Positions 9,640 through 20,868 of a stretch of DNA of 64,000 bases are shown here, piece after piece. How positions within the stretch are numbered: position 1 is the stretch's first letter; every line of letters starts with the position of its first letter. Position numbers and translations under genes: made by a program. The notes beneath the pieces are model-generated. The model saw only the letters and a list, made by a program, of their open reading frames with translations, made no database searches and had not been told where the DNA came from. Origin of the DNA: Pseudomonas sp. Leaf58 (GTDB lineage: Bacteria > Pseudomonadota > Gammaproteobacteria > Pseudomonadales > Pseudomonadaceae); the NCBI RefSeq assembly GCF_003627215.1, contig NZ_CP032677.1, positions 186,001 through 250,000 on the forward strand, written 5' to 3'.

Positions 9640-10683
9640 ATGTCGGCCAAAAAGAAGCCAGTAAGTACGCCGTTACACCTGCTCCAGCAACTTTCGGGCA
9701 GCCTGCTCGAACATTTGGAAGATGCCTGCACCCAAGCGCTGGCTGATGCGGAAAAACTGCTGGCCAAGTTGGAAAAGCAACGGGTCAAGGCTCAGGAAAA
9801 ACTGCACAACGGTCGTCTGAAACTGCAGGGGGCGGCCAAGGCAGGTAAAGCCAAGGCGCAGAACAAGGCGCAAAAAGCCATTGGCGAGCTTGAAGAGCTG
9901 CTCGATGCCCTCAAGGACCGTCAATCTCAAACCCGCTCTTATATCCAGCAACTCAAGCGCGACGCCCAGGACAGCCTCAAGCTTGCCCAAGGTGTAGGCA
10001 AGGTTCGCGAAGCCGCCGCCAAGGCGCTTGATCAGCGTGCTGCGAAGACCACCAAGCCGGTCTCCGCCAAACCTGCTACCCGGGTTGCTGTGGCCAAAAC
10101 CGCCGCTGCAGCCAAACCGCCTGCCAAGGCCACTGCTGTTGCCAAGCCTGCGGCCAAGCTAGTAGCCAAAGCTGCTGCTGCCAAGCCAGCAGCTAAGCCA
10201 GTAGCTAAAGCCGCTGCTGCCAAGCCTGCGGCCAAGCCAGTAGCCAAAGCTGCTGCTGCCAAGCCAGCAGTCAAGCCAGTAGCCAAAGCCGCTGCTGCCA
10301 AGCCTGCGGCCAAGCCAGTAGCCAAAGCTGTTGCTGCCAAGCCAGCAGTCAAGCCAGTAGCCAAAGCCGCTGCTGCCAAGCCTGCGGCCAAGCCAGTAGC
10401 CAAAGCTGCTGCCGCCAAGCCTGCAGCCAAGCCAGTAGCTAAAGCTGCTGCTGCCAAGCCTGCAGCCAAGCCAGCCGCTAAACCCGCTGCGGCAAAAGCC
10501 CCTGCCCGTAAGGCCGCCAAACCTGTCGCCAAACCCGCAGCAACTAAGCCCGCCGAAGCCAAACCGGCTGCGCCTGCCGCCAGCACTCCGGCCGCGGCAA
10601 CCAACTCGGCCACCCAAGGCGCTTCGGTAGCCCCTTCGGCACCCGCCAGCGTACCGGCTCAAACGCCATCTTCGGCATCCTGA
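9640..10683 (+). CDS. algP: AlgP, histone H1-like Lys/Ala/Pro-repeat protein
   Basis: A 347-residue basic protein. Residues 1-130 are helical and charged ('LAKLEKQRVKAQEKLHNGRL', a probable coiled coil). From about residue 150 to 310 it is built of 'KPAAKPVAKAAAA' units that resemble the histone H1 tail. P. aeruginosa AlgP (AlgR3) has the same layout and binds DNA in alginate regulation. A strong ribosome site 'AGGAGGTAAACC' precedes the ATG. The last 25 bases overlap the convergent gene at 10659. The repeat count is likely to vary between strains. Confidence 0.93.
   Translation: MSAKKKPVSTPLHLLQQLSGSLLEHLEDACTQALADAEKLLAKLEKQRVKAQEKLHNGRLKLQGAAKAGKAKAQNKAQKAIGELEELLDALKDRQSQTRSYIQQLKRDAQDSLKLAQGVGKVREAAAKALDQRAAKTTKPVSAKPATRVAVAKTAAAAKPPAKATAVAKPAAKLVAKAAAAKPAAKPVAKAAAAKPAAKPVAKAAAAKPAVKPVAKAAAAKPAAKPVAKAVAAKPAVKPVAKAAAAKPAAKPVAKAAAAKPAAKPVAKAAAAKPAAKPAAKPAAAKAPARKAAKPVAKPAATKPAEAKPAAPAASTPAAATNSATQGASVAPSAPASVPAQTPSSAS
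10140..10490 (+). repeat. 39-bp coding tandem repeats inside algP
   Basis: About eight imperfect copies of a 39-bp unit, each encoding 13 residues around 'KPAAKPVAKAAAA'. Several copies are identical over 30 bases or more, and pairs alternate between 'KPAA' and 'KPAV' versions, which suggests duplication of a two-unit block. Spacer-free and in frame, so this is not a CRISPR array. Confidence 0.9.
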
Positions 10684-11141
10684 AGCGCGGTCGCCGCGAC
10701 GCGCAACCCATCCAGCGCGTCGTGGTGGCGGGCCTGGTCTGGCGCCAGCCGGGCCAGCCAGTCACCCGCGGGCTCATGGGCGTCCGCGGGCCACTGTCGC
10801 GCACAGTCCTGCAAGCGCTCCAGCAAGGCCTTCTCGGCCTGCAATTCCAGGCCCTTCACGTGTTCTCGCAACACCATCAGTTGCGCATCGCCCTGCGCTG
10901 CCGCCCGCCATTGTTGGCGTAGGCTGCGTAACGGCGCGACCACTTCACGCTGCCAGGGCTCGGCCACTTCGCGCAACGCCTGTGCGCGCTGGTCCAGCAC
11001 AGCCACGCCACGCGCTTGCAGCCAGGTAGCGCAGAGCAGCAGGCACACATCGCCACCTTGCGCCTGCAGGTCGAGGCAGGCTGCTTCCACGCCGGGCTTG
11101 GCATACAGGGCCAGGGCGTAATTCCACAGGTCGGTGTACAT
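10659..11141 (-). CDS. TIGR02444 (DUF2390) family protein
   Basis: A 160-residue protein of unknown function, recognised from 'LWNYALALYAKPGVEAACLD' at the N-terminus and the following 'DVCLLLCATWL', characteristic of the TIGR02444 family found next to algP in pseudomonads. It looks soluble and helical with no signal peptide. Its 3' end overlaps that of algP by 25 bp. It starts 51 bp from the divergent ABC-F gene, so the two share a very short promoter region. Confidence 0.8.
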   Translation of the reverse strand: MYTDLWNYALALYAKPGVEAACLDLQAQGGDVCLLLCATWLQARGVAVLDQRAQALREVAEPWQREVVAPLRSLRQQWRAAAQGDAQLMVLREHVKGLELQAEKALLERLQDCARQWPADAHEPAGDWLARLAPDQARHHDALDGLRVAATALQDAEDGV

Positions 11142-11191
11142 GGTTGCACTCGCGCTATGGGCCGGCGAAGCTGGTAGACTCCGCGACCATC

Positions 11192-13101
<1,910 letters not shown>

Positions 13102-13102
<1 letters not shown>

Positions 13103-13653
13103 TGGAGGAGCTGCGTTCGCTGCTACCTGGGCAATGGATGGACACCTTCTGGCTGGGCTTGCAGATCCTGTTGATCCTGGTGGCGGCGTTCGTCCTGCAG
13201 CGCATCATCGCCCGCGGGCTAAGCCGCCTGAGCCAGCGTTACCCGTTGCCGCCGGAGCTGCTGGTGCCGGTGCGCGGCGGGCTGCGCTGGTTGATCATGG
13301 GCAGTGCGCTGTTGTTCGTGCTGGAGCGCCTGGGCGTATCGGCAACCGTATTGTGGACAGCGTTGTCGGGCTTCGTCGCGGTGGCGGCGGTGGCTTTCTT
13401 CGCCATGTGGAGCGTGCTGTCCAACCTGCTGTGCGCGGTACTGATCTTCACCGTCGGGCCATTTCGTATCGGTGACGTGGTCGAGCTGGTCGATACCCTG
13501 GACAAGCCGGGCGTCAAGGGCCGAGTTATCGCTATCAACCTGCTGTTCACCACCCTGATGGAACTGCCCGAAGCGGGCGGGGCGCTGGTGCAGGTGCCCA
13601 ATAGCCAGTTCTTCCAGAAGTCGGTGCGGCGCTGGCGCGGGGCAGAGGTGTAG
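13102..13653 (+). CDS. Short MscS-like mechanosensitive channel domain protein
   Basis: A 183-residue membrane protein. It has a hydrophobic segment at about 12-35, two more between about 58 and 115, then a beta-type stretch with 'FTVGPFRIGDVVELVD', the start of the MscS soluble domain. It is much shorter than E. coli MscS (286) and lacks most of the C-terminal cage. Whether it gates as a channel or is a partner subunit is unknown. The ATG overlaps the ABC-F stop by one base, implying translational coupling. Confidence 0.8.
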
Positions 13654-13769
13654 TCCATGCACCAAGAGGCACCCGTCGAGGGAAAATAAATCCTTCAGAA
13701 ATTTCTGGTTATTTTTTCATCAACACCTTAGCTTAACGTTTTGCAACATATGCTCGAGCGAGGTGTGTA

Positions 13770-14402
13770 ATGTCGATGGAAGTATGGTTAGGCTTCTTTG
13801 CCGCCTGTTGGGTGATCAGCCTTTCACCCGGTGCCGGGGCGATTGCCTCGATGTCCAGCGGCCTGCAATACGGTTTCTGGCGTGGGTACTGGAACGCCCT
13901 GGGCCTGCAACTGGGCCTGATCCTGCAAATCGCCATCATCGCCGCGGGTGTGGGTGCCGTGCTGGCCGCCTCGGCCACGGCCTTCCAGCTCATCAAATGG
14001 TTCGGCGTCGCCTACCTGGTCTACCTTGCCTACAAGCAGTGGCGTGCCCTGCCGATGGACATGAGCGATGAATCCGGCGTGCGCCCGCTGGGCAAGCCGC
14101 TCAGCCTGGTATTCCGTGGCTTCCTGGTCAATGTCAGCAACCCCAAGGCACTGGTGTTCATGCTGGCGGTGCTGCCACAGTTCATTAACCCGCAGGCACC
14201 GCTGCTGCCGCAGTATGTGGCGATCACCGTGACCATGGTCACCGTGGACATGCTGGTAATGGCGGGGTACACCGGCTTGGCTGCGCGGGTATTGCGTTTG
14301 CTGCGTACGCCCAAGCAGCAGAAGCGCCTGAACCGGACCTTTGCCGGGCTGTTCATTGGTGCGGCCACCTTCCTGGCTACCCTGCGCCGCGCGCCAATCT
14401 GA
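13770..14402 (+). CDS. LysE/RhtB-family amino-acid exporter
   Basis: A 210-residue inner-membrane protein with about six hydrophobic segments. The N-terminal 'VISLSPGAGAIASMSSGLQY' is the conserved LysE/RhtB entry motif ('SPGP'-like), and 'NPKALVFMLAVLPQFI' is the second hallmark. The family exports amino acids such as lysine or homoserine; the substrate cannot be told. It stands alone, with its own upstream AT-rich region (13680-13769), and is followed by a hairpin shared with the convergent slipin gene. Confidence 0.9.
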   Translation: MSMEVWLGFFAACWVISLSPGAGAIASMSSGLQYGFWRGYWNALGLQLGLILQIAIIAAGVGAVLAASATAFQLIKWFGVAYLVYLAYKQWRALPMDMSDESGVRPLGKPLSLVFRGFLVNVSNPKALVFMLAVLPQFINPQAPLLPQYVAITVTMVTVDMLVMAGYTGLAARVLRLLRTPKQQKRLNRTFAGLFIGAATFLATLRRAPI

Positions 14403-14417
14403 CAGATCGCATATAGA

Positions 14418-14459
14418 CCATTCGCGGGCTTGCTCGCGAATGGGCCCCTGCTATTTTTG
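14418..14459. terminator. Hairpin between convergent LysE-type and slipin genes
   Basis: 'CCATTCGCGGGCTTGCTCGC' begins a palindromic REP-like hairpin (14418-14443), with TATTTTT a few bases beyond. It probably ends transcription from the left, and perhaps from both sides. Confidence 0.6.
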
Positions 14460-15203
14460 CCTGTCCACCAACCCCTTGAGCAGATCCACCGGCAGCGGAA
14501 AGACAATAGTCGAGCTCTTGTCCCCGGCAATCGTCCCCAGCGTCTGCATATAGCGTAACTGCATCGCCCCCGGCTCCTTGCTCAACATCTGCGCCGCCTG
14601 CATCAACTTCTCCGACGCCTGCAACTCACCCTCGGCATGGATCACCTTGGCCCGCCGTTCGCGCTCGGCTTCGGCCTGACGGGCAATGGCGCGCACCATC
14701 GACTCGTTGAGGTCGACGTGTTTGATTTCGACGTTGGCCACCTTGATGCCCCAGGCGTCGGTTTGCGCATCCAGCACTTGGCGAATGTCCAGGTTCAGTT
14801 GCTCGCGTTCGGCCAGCAGCTCATCCAGTTCGTGCTTGCCCAACACCGCGCGCAGGGTGGTCTGGGCCAGTTGGCTGGTTGCTACCAGGAAATCCTCAAC
14901 CTGAATAATCGCCTTCTGCGGGTCGAGCACGCGGAAGTAGACCACGGCGTTGACCTTGACCGAGACGTTGTCGCGGGTGATCACATCCTGCGGCGGTACA
15001 TCCAGCACCACAGTGCGCAGGTCGACCCGCACCATTTGCTGGATCACCGGGATCAATAGGATCAGCCCTGGCCCCTTCACCTGCCAGAAACGCCCCAGCT
15101 GGAACACCACGCCGCGCTCGTATTCGCGCAGAATGCGGAACGCCGACAGCAACAGCATCGCCAGCACGATCAGCACCGCGCCGAAACCCACCTGCATGAA
15201 CAT
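14451..15203 (-). CDS. SPFH/Band 7 protein (slipin)
   Basis: A 250-residue membrane-anchored stomatin-like protein. It has one N-terminal hydrophobic hairpin segment (about 4-22, '[18 protein letters not shown]'), the Band 7 domain ('[20 protein letters not shown]') and a helical oligomerisation tail. Such proteins form large rings in membrane microdomains. The ATG at 15203 is chosen because AAGGAG lies 7 nt upstream. The in-frame ATG at 15209 is too close to it. It directly follows the NfeD-like gene, the common nfeD-slipin operon. Confidence 0.92.
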   Translation of the reverse strand: MFMQVGFGAVLIVLAMLLLSAFRILREYERGVVFQLGRFWQVKGPGLILLIPVIQQMVRVDLRTVVLDVPPQDVITRDNVSVKVNAVVYFRVLDPQKAIIQVEDFLVATSQLAQTTLRAVLGKHELDELLAEREQLNLDIRQVLDAQTDAWGIKVANVEIKHVDLNESMVRAIARQAEAERERRAKVIHAEGELQASEKLMQAAQMLSKEPGAMQLRYMQTLGTIAGDKSSTIVFPLPVDLLKGLVDRQK

Positions 15204-15205
15204 GG

Positions 15206-16552
15206 TCATTCTCCTTGCGCCGCGGGCGCAGCGGCGCTCACTTCCAACATCACGCCATGGCGCGCGATCACTCGCACGTTCTGGCCCGTTTGCAGCGGCG
15301 TTGTGCACTGCACTTGCCATTGCTCGCCCTGGGCCAGCACGGCGCCACAGAACGGGTTACCCGCCATAACCTGGGTGACGGTGACCAGGCTACCGACCAG
15401 GCCGGCGTCACCGCTAACCAGCGCGCGTTGGCGTGCCTTCAGGGCCATGCCCAGCACGCCCCCGAGCAGCAGTGCCGAAAGCAGCGCCAGGGTGCCGATC
15501 AAGCCCAACGGAATGCCGAAACCGGGGGCGTCGGTGTCGATCAGGATCAGCGCGCCGACCACGAAGGCGACAATGCCGCCAAAACCGACCACACCGAAAC
15601 TGGGCAAGAACGCTTCTGCGATCATGAAGGCGATGCCGAGCACTATTAGCGCCACCCCGGCAAAGCTCACCGGCAAAAGTTGCAGCGCATATAGCGCCAG
15701 CAACAGGCAGATACCACCAACTACACCGCCTACCGTCGAGCCCGGGCTCATGAACTCGAACAGCAGGCCGTACACACCGATCATGATCAGGATCAGCGCC
15801 ACGCTTGGGTTGGTGATTACCGCTAGCACCCGTGTACGCCAGTCCGGCAAGTGCTCGACCAGGCTGGCGCCGGCGGTATGCAACTGCAGGGGCTGGCCCA
15901 CGACAGTGAGCGTTTTGCCGTCGAGCTTGCGCAGCAGGTCGGGCAGGTCATCGGCCACCAAGTCGATCACGTTCAGCCGCATAGCCTCGCTGGCGGACAG
16001 GCTGACCGCCTCACGCACGGCCTTCTCCGCCCATTCGGCATTGCGCCCGCGCAACTGCGCCAGGCCACGGATATAAGCCGCTGCATCATTGACCTGTTTG
16101 CGCGCGAGGGTTTCGTCATCGCCGCCATTGGCCTTTTCGCCCTTGGTCGCGCCTGGCATGCCGCCGATCTGCACGGGCGTGGCGGCGCCCAGGTTGGTCC
16201 CGGGCGCCATGGCCGCAACATGGCTGGCGTACAGGATATAAGTGCCGGCGCTGGCGGCGCGGGCGCCGCTGGGGGTGACGAAAGTGGCGACCGGTACGGG
16301 GCTGGCGAGCATCGCCTTGATCATCTGGCGCATGGCGCTGTCCAGCCCGCCTGGGGTGTCCATGCGGATCACCACCAGTTGCGCGCCCTGCGCTTGGGCC
16401 TGGGCGAGGCTGCGCACCAGGTAATCGGCGCTGGCCGGGCCGATGGCATCGTCGATACCCAGCACCCAGACTGCGCCGGGCGCTGCCTGGCCGCCTGGCG
16501 CGGTGCCAAGCAACATCAGCAGCAACAGCCAGCGCCAGCAGCGGGCGATCAC
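15206..16552 (-). CDS. NfeD-family membrane serine protease (ClpP-like, long form)
   Basis: The 448-residue long-form NfeD carries a signal peptide ('[16 protein letters not shown]'). A ClpP-class protease domain follows, with '[20 protein letters not shown]' and the nucleophile region '[13 protein letters not shown]'. It is followed by a cluster of membrane helices (about 250-360) and a C-terminal OB-fold NfeD domain. Archaeal homologues cleave the partner stomatin. The gene is directly upstream of the slipin gene with 2 bp between stop and start, so the two products probably work together on membrane quality control (family knowledge). Confidence 0.92.
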   Translation of the reverse strand: MIARCWRWLLLLMLLGTAPGGQAAPGAVWVLGIDDAIGPASADYLVRSLAQAQAQGAQLVVIRMDTPGGLDSAMRQMIKAMLASPVPVATFVTPSGARAASAGTYILYASHVAAMAPGTNLGAATPVQIGGMPGATKGEKANGGDDETLARKQVNDAAAYIRGLAQLRGRNAEWAEKAVREAVSLSASEAMRLNVIDLVADDLPDLLRKLDGKTLTVVGQPLQLHTAGASLVEHLPDWRTRVLAVITNPSVALILIMIGVYGLLFEFMSPGSTVGGVVGGICLLLALYALQLLPVSFAGVALIVLGIAFMIAEAFLPSFGVVGFGGIVAFVVGALILIDTDAPGFGIPLGLIGTLALLSALLLGGVLGMALKARQRALVSGDAGLVGSLVTVTQVMAGNPFCGAVLAQGEQWQVQCTTPLQTGQNVRVIARHGVMLEVSAAAPAAQGE

Positions 16553-16650
16553 CTGTCGTCACCTCGTTTGCCTGTATTGCACAAGTTTAGCCCTGCCTGC
16601 TGGTAGCCGGCCTAAAATTGGAAATTGGGGGGCGAAACCGGAGGTGCATC

Positions 16651-17109
16651 ATGCGTATGGCAAAGACCCTGCAGGCTCGCCTGGACAAGGCGAACTGCGA
16701 CTACGACATCATTCCCCATCCCCATTCGGCCACCAGCCTGGAGTCGGCCCGCACGGCCGGCGTACCCGCCGAACGGGTCGCTAAGTCGGTCATGCTCGAT
16801 GACCGTCATGGCAACTACATCATGGCCGTGCTGCCGGCCAATCGGCATCTGGACATGAGCAAGGTACGCATGTCCGGGGCCTGGCAACTAACCCGTGAAA
16901 GCGGCCTGCCGAGCCTGTTCGGCGACTGTGAGCGCGGTGCCGTACCGGCCCTTGGCGATGCTTACCAGATAAAAATGCTGCTCGACCCGAGCCTTACCCG
17001 CCAAGGTGATGTCTACCTGGAGGCGGGTGACCACGATCACCTGATCCACATGAGCATGGAGCAGTACATGAAACTGGTGCCGCACGCCGAAGTGCGCGAG
17101 CTGTGCTGA
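16651..17109 (+). CDS. YbaK/aminoacyl-tRNA deacylase-like protein
   Basis: A 152-residue single-domain protein of the YbaK/ProX-type editing family ('VAKSVMLDDRHGNYIMAVLP'), which hydrolyse mischarged tRNAs in trans. Substrate specificity (Cys-tRNA-Pro, Ala-tRNA-Pro or other) cannot be decided by eye. The ATG at 16651 follows 'GGAGGTGCATC', a good ribosome site. The frame extends 11 codons upstream without one. It is divergent from the NfeD gene and followed 61 bp later by the DUF2789 gene. Confidence 0.85.
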   Translation: MRMAKTLQARLDKANCDYDIIPHPHSATSLESARTAGVPAERVAKSVMLDDRHGNYIMAVLPANRHLDMSKVRMSGAWQLTRESGLPSLFGDCERGAVPALGDAYQIKMLLDPSLTRQGDVYLEAGDHDHLIHMSMEQYMKLVPHAEVRELC

Positions 17110-17170
17110 TGTTTTCACACCCATGCCAGGCGGGCGTCGTGGACGGCTTGCCTGGCACTCAGGAGGAACC

Positions 17171-17413
17171 ATGGAAGCGCCGATTCATCCCTTTGCCGAC
17201 CTGTTCAAACAACTGGGCCTGCCTGACGATGCGGTAAGCATCGATCAGTTCATTGCCAGCCACTCGCCACTGAAGAATGAAATCAAGCTGGTAGATGCGC
17301 CGTTCTGGACCGATGCCCAGCGTGGCTTCCTCAAGGACAGCATCATTGAGGATGCTGATTGGGCAGTGCCATTCGATCAACTTAACGAGGCCTTGCGCCG
17401 CCCCCGAAAATAA
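17171..17413 (+). CDS. DUF2789 small protein
   Basis: An 80-residue acidic protein ('HPFADLFKQLGLPDDAVSID') matching the DUF2789 family, which is common in pseudomonads and has no known function. The strong site 'AGGAGGAACC' sits right before the ATG at 17171. It is cytoplasmic with no membrane segment. It may be co-transcribed with the deacylase gene upstream. Confidence 0.85.
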   Translation: MEAPIHPFADLFKQLGLPDDAVSIDQFIASHSPLKNEIKLVDAPFWTDAQRGFLKDSIIEDADWAVPFDQLNEALRRPRK

Positions 17414-17482
17414 AGCGCCGAGCGGCACCTGACGAGTGATTGGCCGTTGCTATGCTCAGGAAAACAATAAGGGGATAGCGCG

Positions 17483-18121
17483 ATGAAAGATCCCTATGCA
17501 CCAGGTTTCTGGTGCTCCGTGACGATCCTGGGCACCCTGACGGCCAGTTACTTCTATGGCATCAGGCAGACACAGCAGATGAACCAGGCGGTGCATTTCC
17601 TGTATGCCGCTGCCGCTGTCACAGTGGCGGTGGTACTGGTGGCGCTGACCTGGATCGCTTGGCAGCAGCTGCACCTGAACAAACGCGAAGTGGTGCAGGG
17701 GCGAACGTTGCTGACCATTTGGAACACCAAAGTCGCGCTACGCCGCGTCGAAACGGTGTTCGACCGCTACTTCTGGGGTAGCTACTGGCACTCGGGGCGA
17801 ACCTTCGAAGAGGTCATGGGCGAGCTGCGTGGCACACCGCTTGAACAGAGCCTGGACGCGCTGAAGCGCCAGTGCCGGTTGCTCGACCGCGAAATACATG
17901 ACCATCACCACCACTGGCTGGCCAATGCCCGCGACCTGTCCAGCGTCGCCCAGGCCATGGCCCGTGAACGCTACCAGCTGGATCTGGGTGAGCCGACTGC
18001 CAGCGGCCATGGCAATACCGCTGTGCTCAACCGTGACCTCGAAGTGCTGGTGTACACCTGGTCGGCGCGCCTGCGCAGCTTCGACCATCAACTGGACGAG
18101 TTGGAGCGCGCCTACCATTGA
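17483..18121 (+). CDS. Hypothetical protein with two membrane segments
   Basis: I do not recognise this 212-residue protein. It has two hydrophobic segments near the N-terminus (about 8-27 and 36-60, 'FLYAAAAVTVAVVLVALTWI'), then a soluble helical domain rich in charged residues, ending in probable coiled-coil helices. A His run ('DHHHHW') lies near residue 140. The ribosome site AAGGGGATAGCGCG precedes the ATG. It is convergent with the CBS gene, 6 bp apart. Confidence 0.75.
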   Translation: MKDPYAPGFWCSVTILGTLTASYFYGIRQTQQMNQAVHFLYAAAAVTVAVVLVALTWIAWQQLHLNKREVVQGRTLLTIWNTKVALRRVETVFDRYFWGSYWHSGRTFEEVMGELRGTPLEQSLDALKRQCRLLDREIHDHHHHWLANARDLSSVAQAMARERYQLDLGEPTASGHGNTAVLNRDLEVLVYTWSARLRSFDHQLDELERAYH

Positions 18122-18127
18122 GGTGCT

Positions 18128-18565
18128 TCATTCGCCGCGGATGTACTGCTCCAGTTGCAGGATCAGGTGGGCCTGTTCGGCGATGGTTTCCTTGACCAGG
18201 TCACCGATCGACAGCAGGCCGAGCAGTTCGCCGTTACTGACCACTGGCAAGTGGCGCAGGTGGCGGTTGGTCATCAGGTTCATGCAGTACTCGAGGTTCT
18301 GCTTCGGTTCCACGGTGACCACCGGCGCACTCATGATCTCGCGCACGGGGGTGGCGGCGGACGAACGGCCCTTGAGCACCAGTTTGCGTGCATAGTCCCG
18401 TTCACTGACGATCCCCACCACCTGGTTACCCTCGACCACGGGCAGCGCCCCGACGTTTTTCTCTGCCAGCAGCTTCAGTGCGTCGAGTACCGAGTCATCC
18501 GGGCCGATGGTGTACACGGTGTGGTGCTGGGACTTGGTCTTGAGGATTTGTTCGACGGTCTTCAT
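18128..18565 (-). CDS. Tandem CBS-domain protein
   Basis: A 145-residue protein made almost entirely of two CBS motifs ('VLDALKLLAEKNVGALPVVE' and the second around 'MNLMTNRHLRHLPVV'). Together they form a Bateman module that binds adenine nucleotides such as AMP or ATP. Stand-alone pairs of this type act as energy sensors for partner proteins. The start at 18565 ('MKTVEQILKT') is preferred over a 37-codon upstream extension that reads as non-coding. Confidence 0.9.
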   Translation of the reverse strand: MKTVEQILKTKSQHHTVYTIGPDDSVLDALKLLAEKNVGALPVVEGNQVVGIVSERDYARKLVLKGRSSAATPVREIMSAPVVTVEPKQNLEYCMNLMTNRHLRHLPVVSNGELLGLLSIGDLVKETIAEQAHLILQLEQYIRGE

Positions 18566-18694
18566 ACGGGCCTCTGCGGGTGGAAAAAAGCGATGTCTCG
18601 GAGTAAATAAAGCATCCGGCACGACGCTCTGCACGGCAATGCAGGAAACGGCATCGAGTCGATTGAAAAACGTCATGAAGGGGGGTTGCCTGGC

Positions 18695-18782
18695 CTCTTC
18701 GCGGGCTTGCCCGCTCTCACAGGAATTACACAGCCATCAAAGCCGGTGCGACACCTGTGGGAGTGGGCGTGCCCGCGAAAAG
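18695..18782. repeat. REP inverted pair
   Basis: 'CTCTTCGCGGGCTTGCCCGC' at the left and a facing, slightly diverged copy ending 'GTGCCCGCGAAAAG' at the right, with a 30-bp spacer. It lies in the 230-bp gap between two leftward genes (dipeptidase then CBS protein) and probably marks an operon boundary. Confidence 0.8.
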
Positions 18783-18796
18783 GCGGGTACAGCCAA

Positions 18797-20527
18797 TCAG
18801 AGTTCAGGCATTTGCCCGACCCGTGCCACCATCTCGCTCACTACCTGCAGGTCCAGCATGAACTGCTCCACGGTCTTGAACTCGTTGTCGTTGTGCCCGG
18901 TGTATTTCACGTCCGGCATGGCCAGGCCGAACTGCACGCCGTTGGGCAGGTCGTGCACCGAGGTAGCACCCGCCGAGGTACCGAACTCGTGCTTCATACC
19001 CAGGTTCTCGCTAGCCACGGCCAGCAGGGCCTTGACCCATTCGCCCTCGGGGTTGCGGTACATCGGCTCGTCCAAGCTGTAGTCGAAGGCTACCGAGGTG
19101 TGGCTGTGCTGGGTCCATTTGCCCAGTTTGTCGGCCAGTTCGTCCTTGATCGTGGCGATTGCCTTGCCTTTGGGAATGCGCAGGTTCACCGCCAGCTTCA
19201 GGCCCTTGTCATCCACCCCGACAAAAGTCAGCGACGCCGTCAGTGGGCCCATAAACGGGTCCTTGAAGGCCACGCCCAGCTTGTTGCCCAGGTAGTCCAG
19301 GCCCCAGTTGTCGGCAGCGTAGCGGGCGGCATCGGTGAAGTGGTTGTGCTTGAGCGGCACCTGCTGCCCCAGGCCGTTGATGAAGCCGAGCATGCGCGCC
19401 ACCGGGTTGACCCCGGACTCCGGCTCCGAAGAGTGGGCCGACACGCCCGTCACGGTGAGCAACACCTGCTTGCCGTCAGCCTTGGCATCGATGCTGAAAT
19501 CGCCGCCGTTGCGCTTCACGTACTCGGTACCGGCTTTTTGCAGCTGCGCGGCCAACTTTGCCGGGTTGTCGGTGGTCAGGGTCGCGACCGAAGTGGTGGG
19601 GATCTGGTTGGTGGCCAGGCCGCCGGTCAGGTTGACGATCTCTGCACCCTTGCCAGTGGCCGTGCGCTTGCTGAAGCTAGCCATGACCGTGCCATAGCCT
19701 TTCTCGGCGATAACCACCGGGTAGCCGCCATCCAGGGCCAGATTGTAGTCGGGCGTGGGGTTGCGCTCGAAGTAGTAAGGGATGGCATCGCCGCTGGTTT
19801 CTTCGGTGGTGTCGATCAGCAGTTTGAACTGCCGGGCGAGCGGCAGGTTTTCGTCCTTGGCCACTTTTAGCGCGTACATCGCTACGACAATGCCGTTCTT
19901 GTCGTCTTCGGTGCCGCGGCCGTACATGCGGTCGCCAACCAGGGTGACCTTGAACGGGTCCAGGCGCGTGCCATCGGCCAGCTTCCAGTTATCCGGGTTG
20001 ACCGGCACCACGTCGGCGTGAGCATGCAGGCCGATCACTTGCTTGCCGCTGCCCAGTGAAATTTCGTACACCCGGTTGTCGATGTTACGGAAAGCCAGGC
20101 CGAAGCTATCCGCTAGCGCCTTGATCTTGTCAGCGATCTTGAGAAACTCGGGGTTCTCGTGTTGCGGCGTGCCCTCCACGTTGAAGGTGGGGATGGCCAC
20201 CAGTTCTCGCAGGGTTTCGCTGGCGGCCTTGCCGTACTTGATGCGGGTGTACAGGCCCAGCAGGCGGTTGATCTCGTTCTGCTGCTCGGCGGCCAAGGGC
20301 TTGCTGGCCAAGTAGGCATCGAGGGTTGCCGCCAGGTTGTCGACCTTGGCCAGGTCGCTGCCTTTGAGCTTGCCGAGGAACTGCTTGAAGTCGCTTGGGT
20401 CGCTGCCGTCGAAGGCTTTGACGATGGCAGCGGACTGCTGCTGGGTGAGGTTGGCCTGGGCCGGCTGGGTGAACAGGCCGATGCTGGCCAGCAGCAGGGT
20501 GGTGGCGGTGAGTTTTTTCAGGTGCAT
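18797..20527 (-). CDS. Secreted M20-family metallo-dipeptidase
   Basis: A zinc peptidase of about 576 residues with signal peptide ('[19 protein letters not shown]'). Metal-site motifs of clan MH are visible: '[17 protein letters not shown]' (His and Asp ligands), '[14 protein letters not shown]' (bridging Asp), '[10 protein letters not shown]' (catalytic Glu pair) and the C-terminal His in '[11 protein letters not shown]'. The dimerisation lid is inserted in between. It probably cleaves dipeptides in the periplasm. The start at 20527 leaves GAAGGAA a usable distance upstream. ATGs at 20539 and 20554 are alternatives. Confidence 0.9.
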   Translation of the reverse strand: MHLKKLTATTLLLASIGLFTQPAQANLTQQQSAAIVKAFDGSDPSDFKQFLGKLKGSDLAKVDNLAATLDAYLASKPLAAEQQNEINRLLGLYTRIKYGKAASETLRELVAIPTFNVEGTPQHENPEFLKIADKIKALADSFGLAFRNIDNRVYEISLGSGKQVIGLHAHADVVPVNPDNWKLADGTRLDPFKVTLVGDRMYGRGTEDDKNGIVVAMYALKVAKDENLPLARQFKLLIDTTEETSGDAIPYYFERNPTPDYNLALDGGYPVVIAEKGYGTVMASFSKRTATGKGAEIVNLTGGLATNQIPTTSVATLTTDNPAKLAAQLQKAGTEYVKRNGGDFSIDAKADGKQVLLTVTGVSAHSSEPESGVNPVARMLGFINGLGQQVPLKHNHFTDAARYAADNWGLDYLGNKLGVAFKDPFMGPLTASLTFVGVDDKGLKLAVNLRIPKGKAIATIKDELADKLGKWTQHSHTSVAFDYSLDEPMYRNPEGEWVKALLAVASENLGMKHEFGTSAGATSVHDLPNGVQFGLAMPDVKYTGHNDNEFKTVEQFMLDLQVVSEMVARVGQMPEL

Positions 20528-20651
20528 GGTTGCGTGCATTCCTTCGCCAGTCATTGTTGTGGGTTACCCGTCAGAAAACGGGAAGACGCCCACGCTAACA
20601 CCAATGACCCTTGGCACGGGAGTGCCAGAAACGCGACCTGTCGCACAAATG

Positions 20652-20683
20652 AAAAAGCCCCGGGCGCAGGCCCAGGGCTTTTT
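20652..20683 (-). terminator. Terminator after tRNA-Arg
   Basis: Inverted repeat 'AAAAAGCCC' / 'GGGCTTTTT' around a G/C-rich loop, just past the 3' end of the minus-strand tRNA. It reads as an intrinsic terminator on that strand, and could also work the other way. Confidence 0.85.
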
Positions 20684-20687
20684 GATA

Positions 20688-20764
20688 TGGCGCACTCGGC
20701 GGGATTCGAACCCACGACCCCTGCCTTCGGAGGGCAGTACTCTATCCAGCTGAGCTACGAGTGC
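20688..20764 (-). tRNA. tRNA-Arg (anticodon CCG)
   Basis: On the minus strand the 77-nt sequence starts 'GCACTCGTAGCTCAGCTGGA' and ends with an encoded CCA. The acceptor stem GCACTCG pairs with CGAGTGC. The anticodon stem 'CTGCC'/'GGCAG' holds the loop CTCCGAA, giving anticodon CCG, which reads CGG arginine codons. The T-loop 'GGTTCGAATCC' is standard. Confidence 0.96.
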
Positions 20765-20868
20765 AACGCGCACGCATAATACCCATCTGCGCCGATGACG
20801 TCCATCGCCTTGATCTGTGGCTGTTTTTACCGGTTACACGCGTGGCCCCCTGTAGGCACGGGGCAACT

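Noticed and set aside
10140..10490. Possible CRISPR array
   Set aside because: Repeats are directly adjacent, in frame and code for KPAAKPVAKAAAA. There are no spacers and no cas genes.
10032..10613. Ala/Gly/Leu-repeat open frames opposite algP
   Set aside because: They only mirror the algP codon repeat on the other strand.
20590..20640. A sigma-54 promoter at 'TTGGCACGGGAGTGCCAG'
   Set aside because: There is no properly spaced GC/TTGC -12 element, and the only gene nearby is the tRNA on the other strand. It is a small palindrome.
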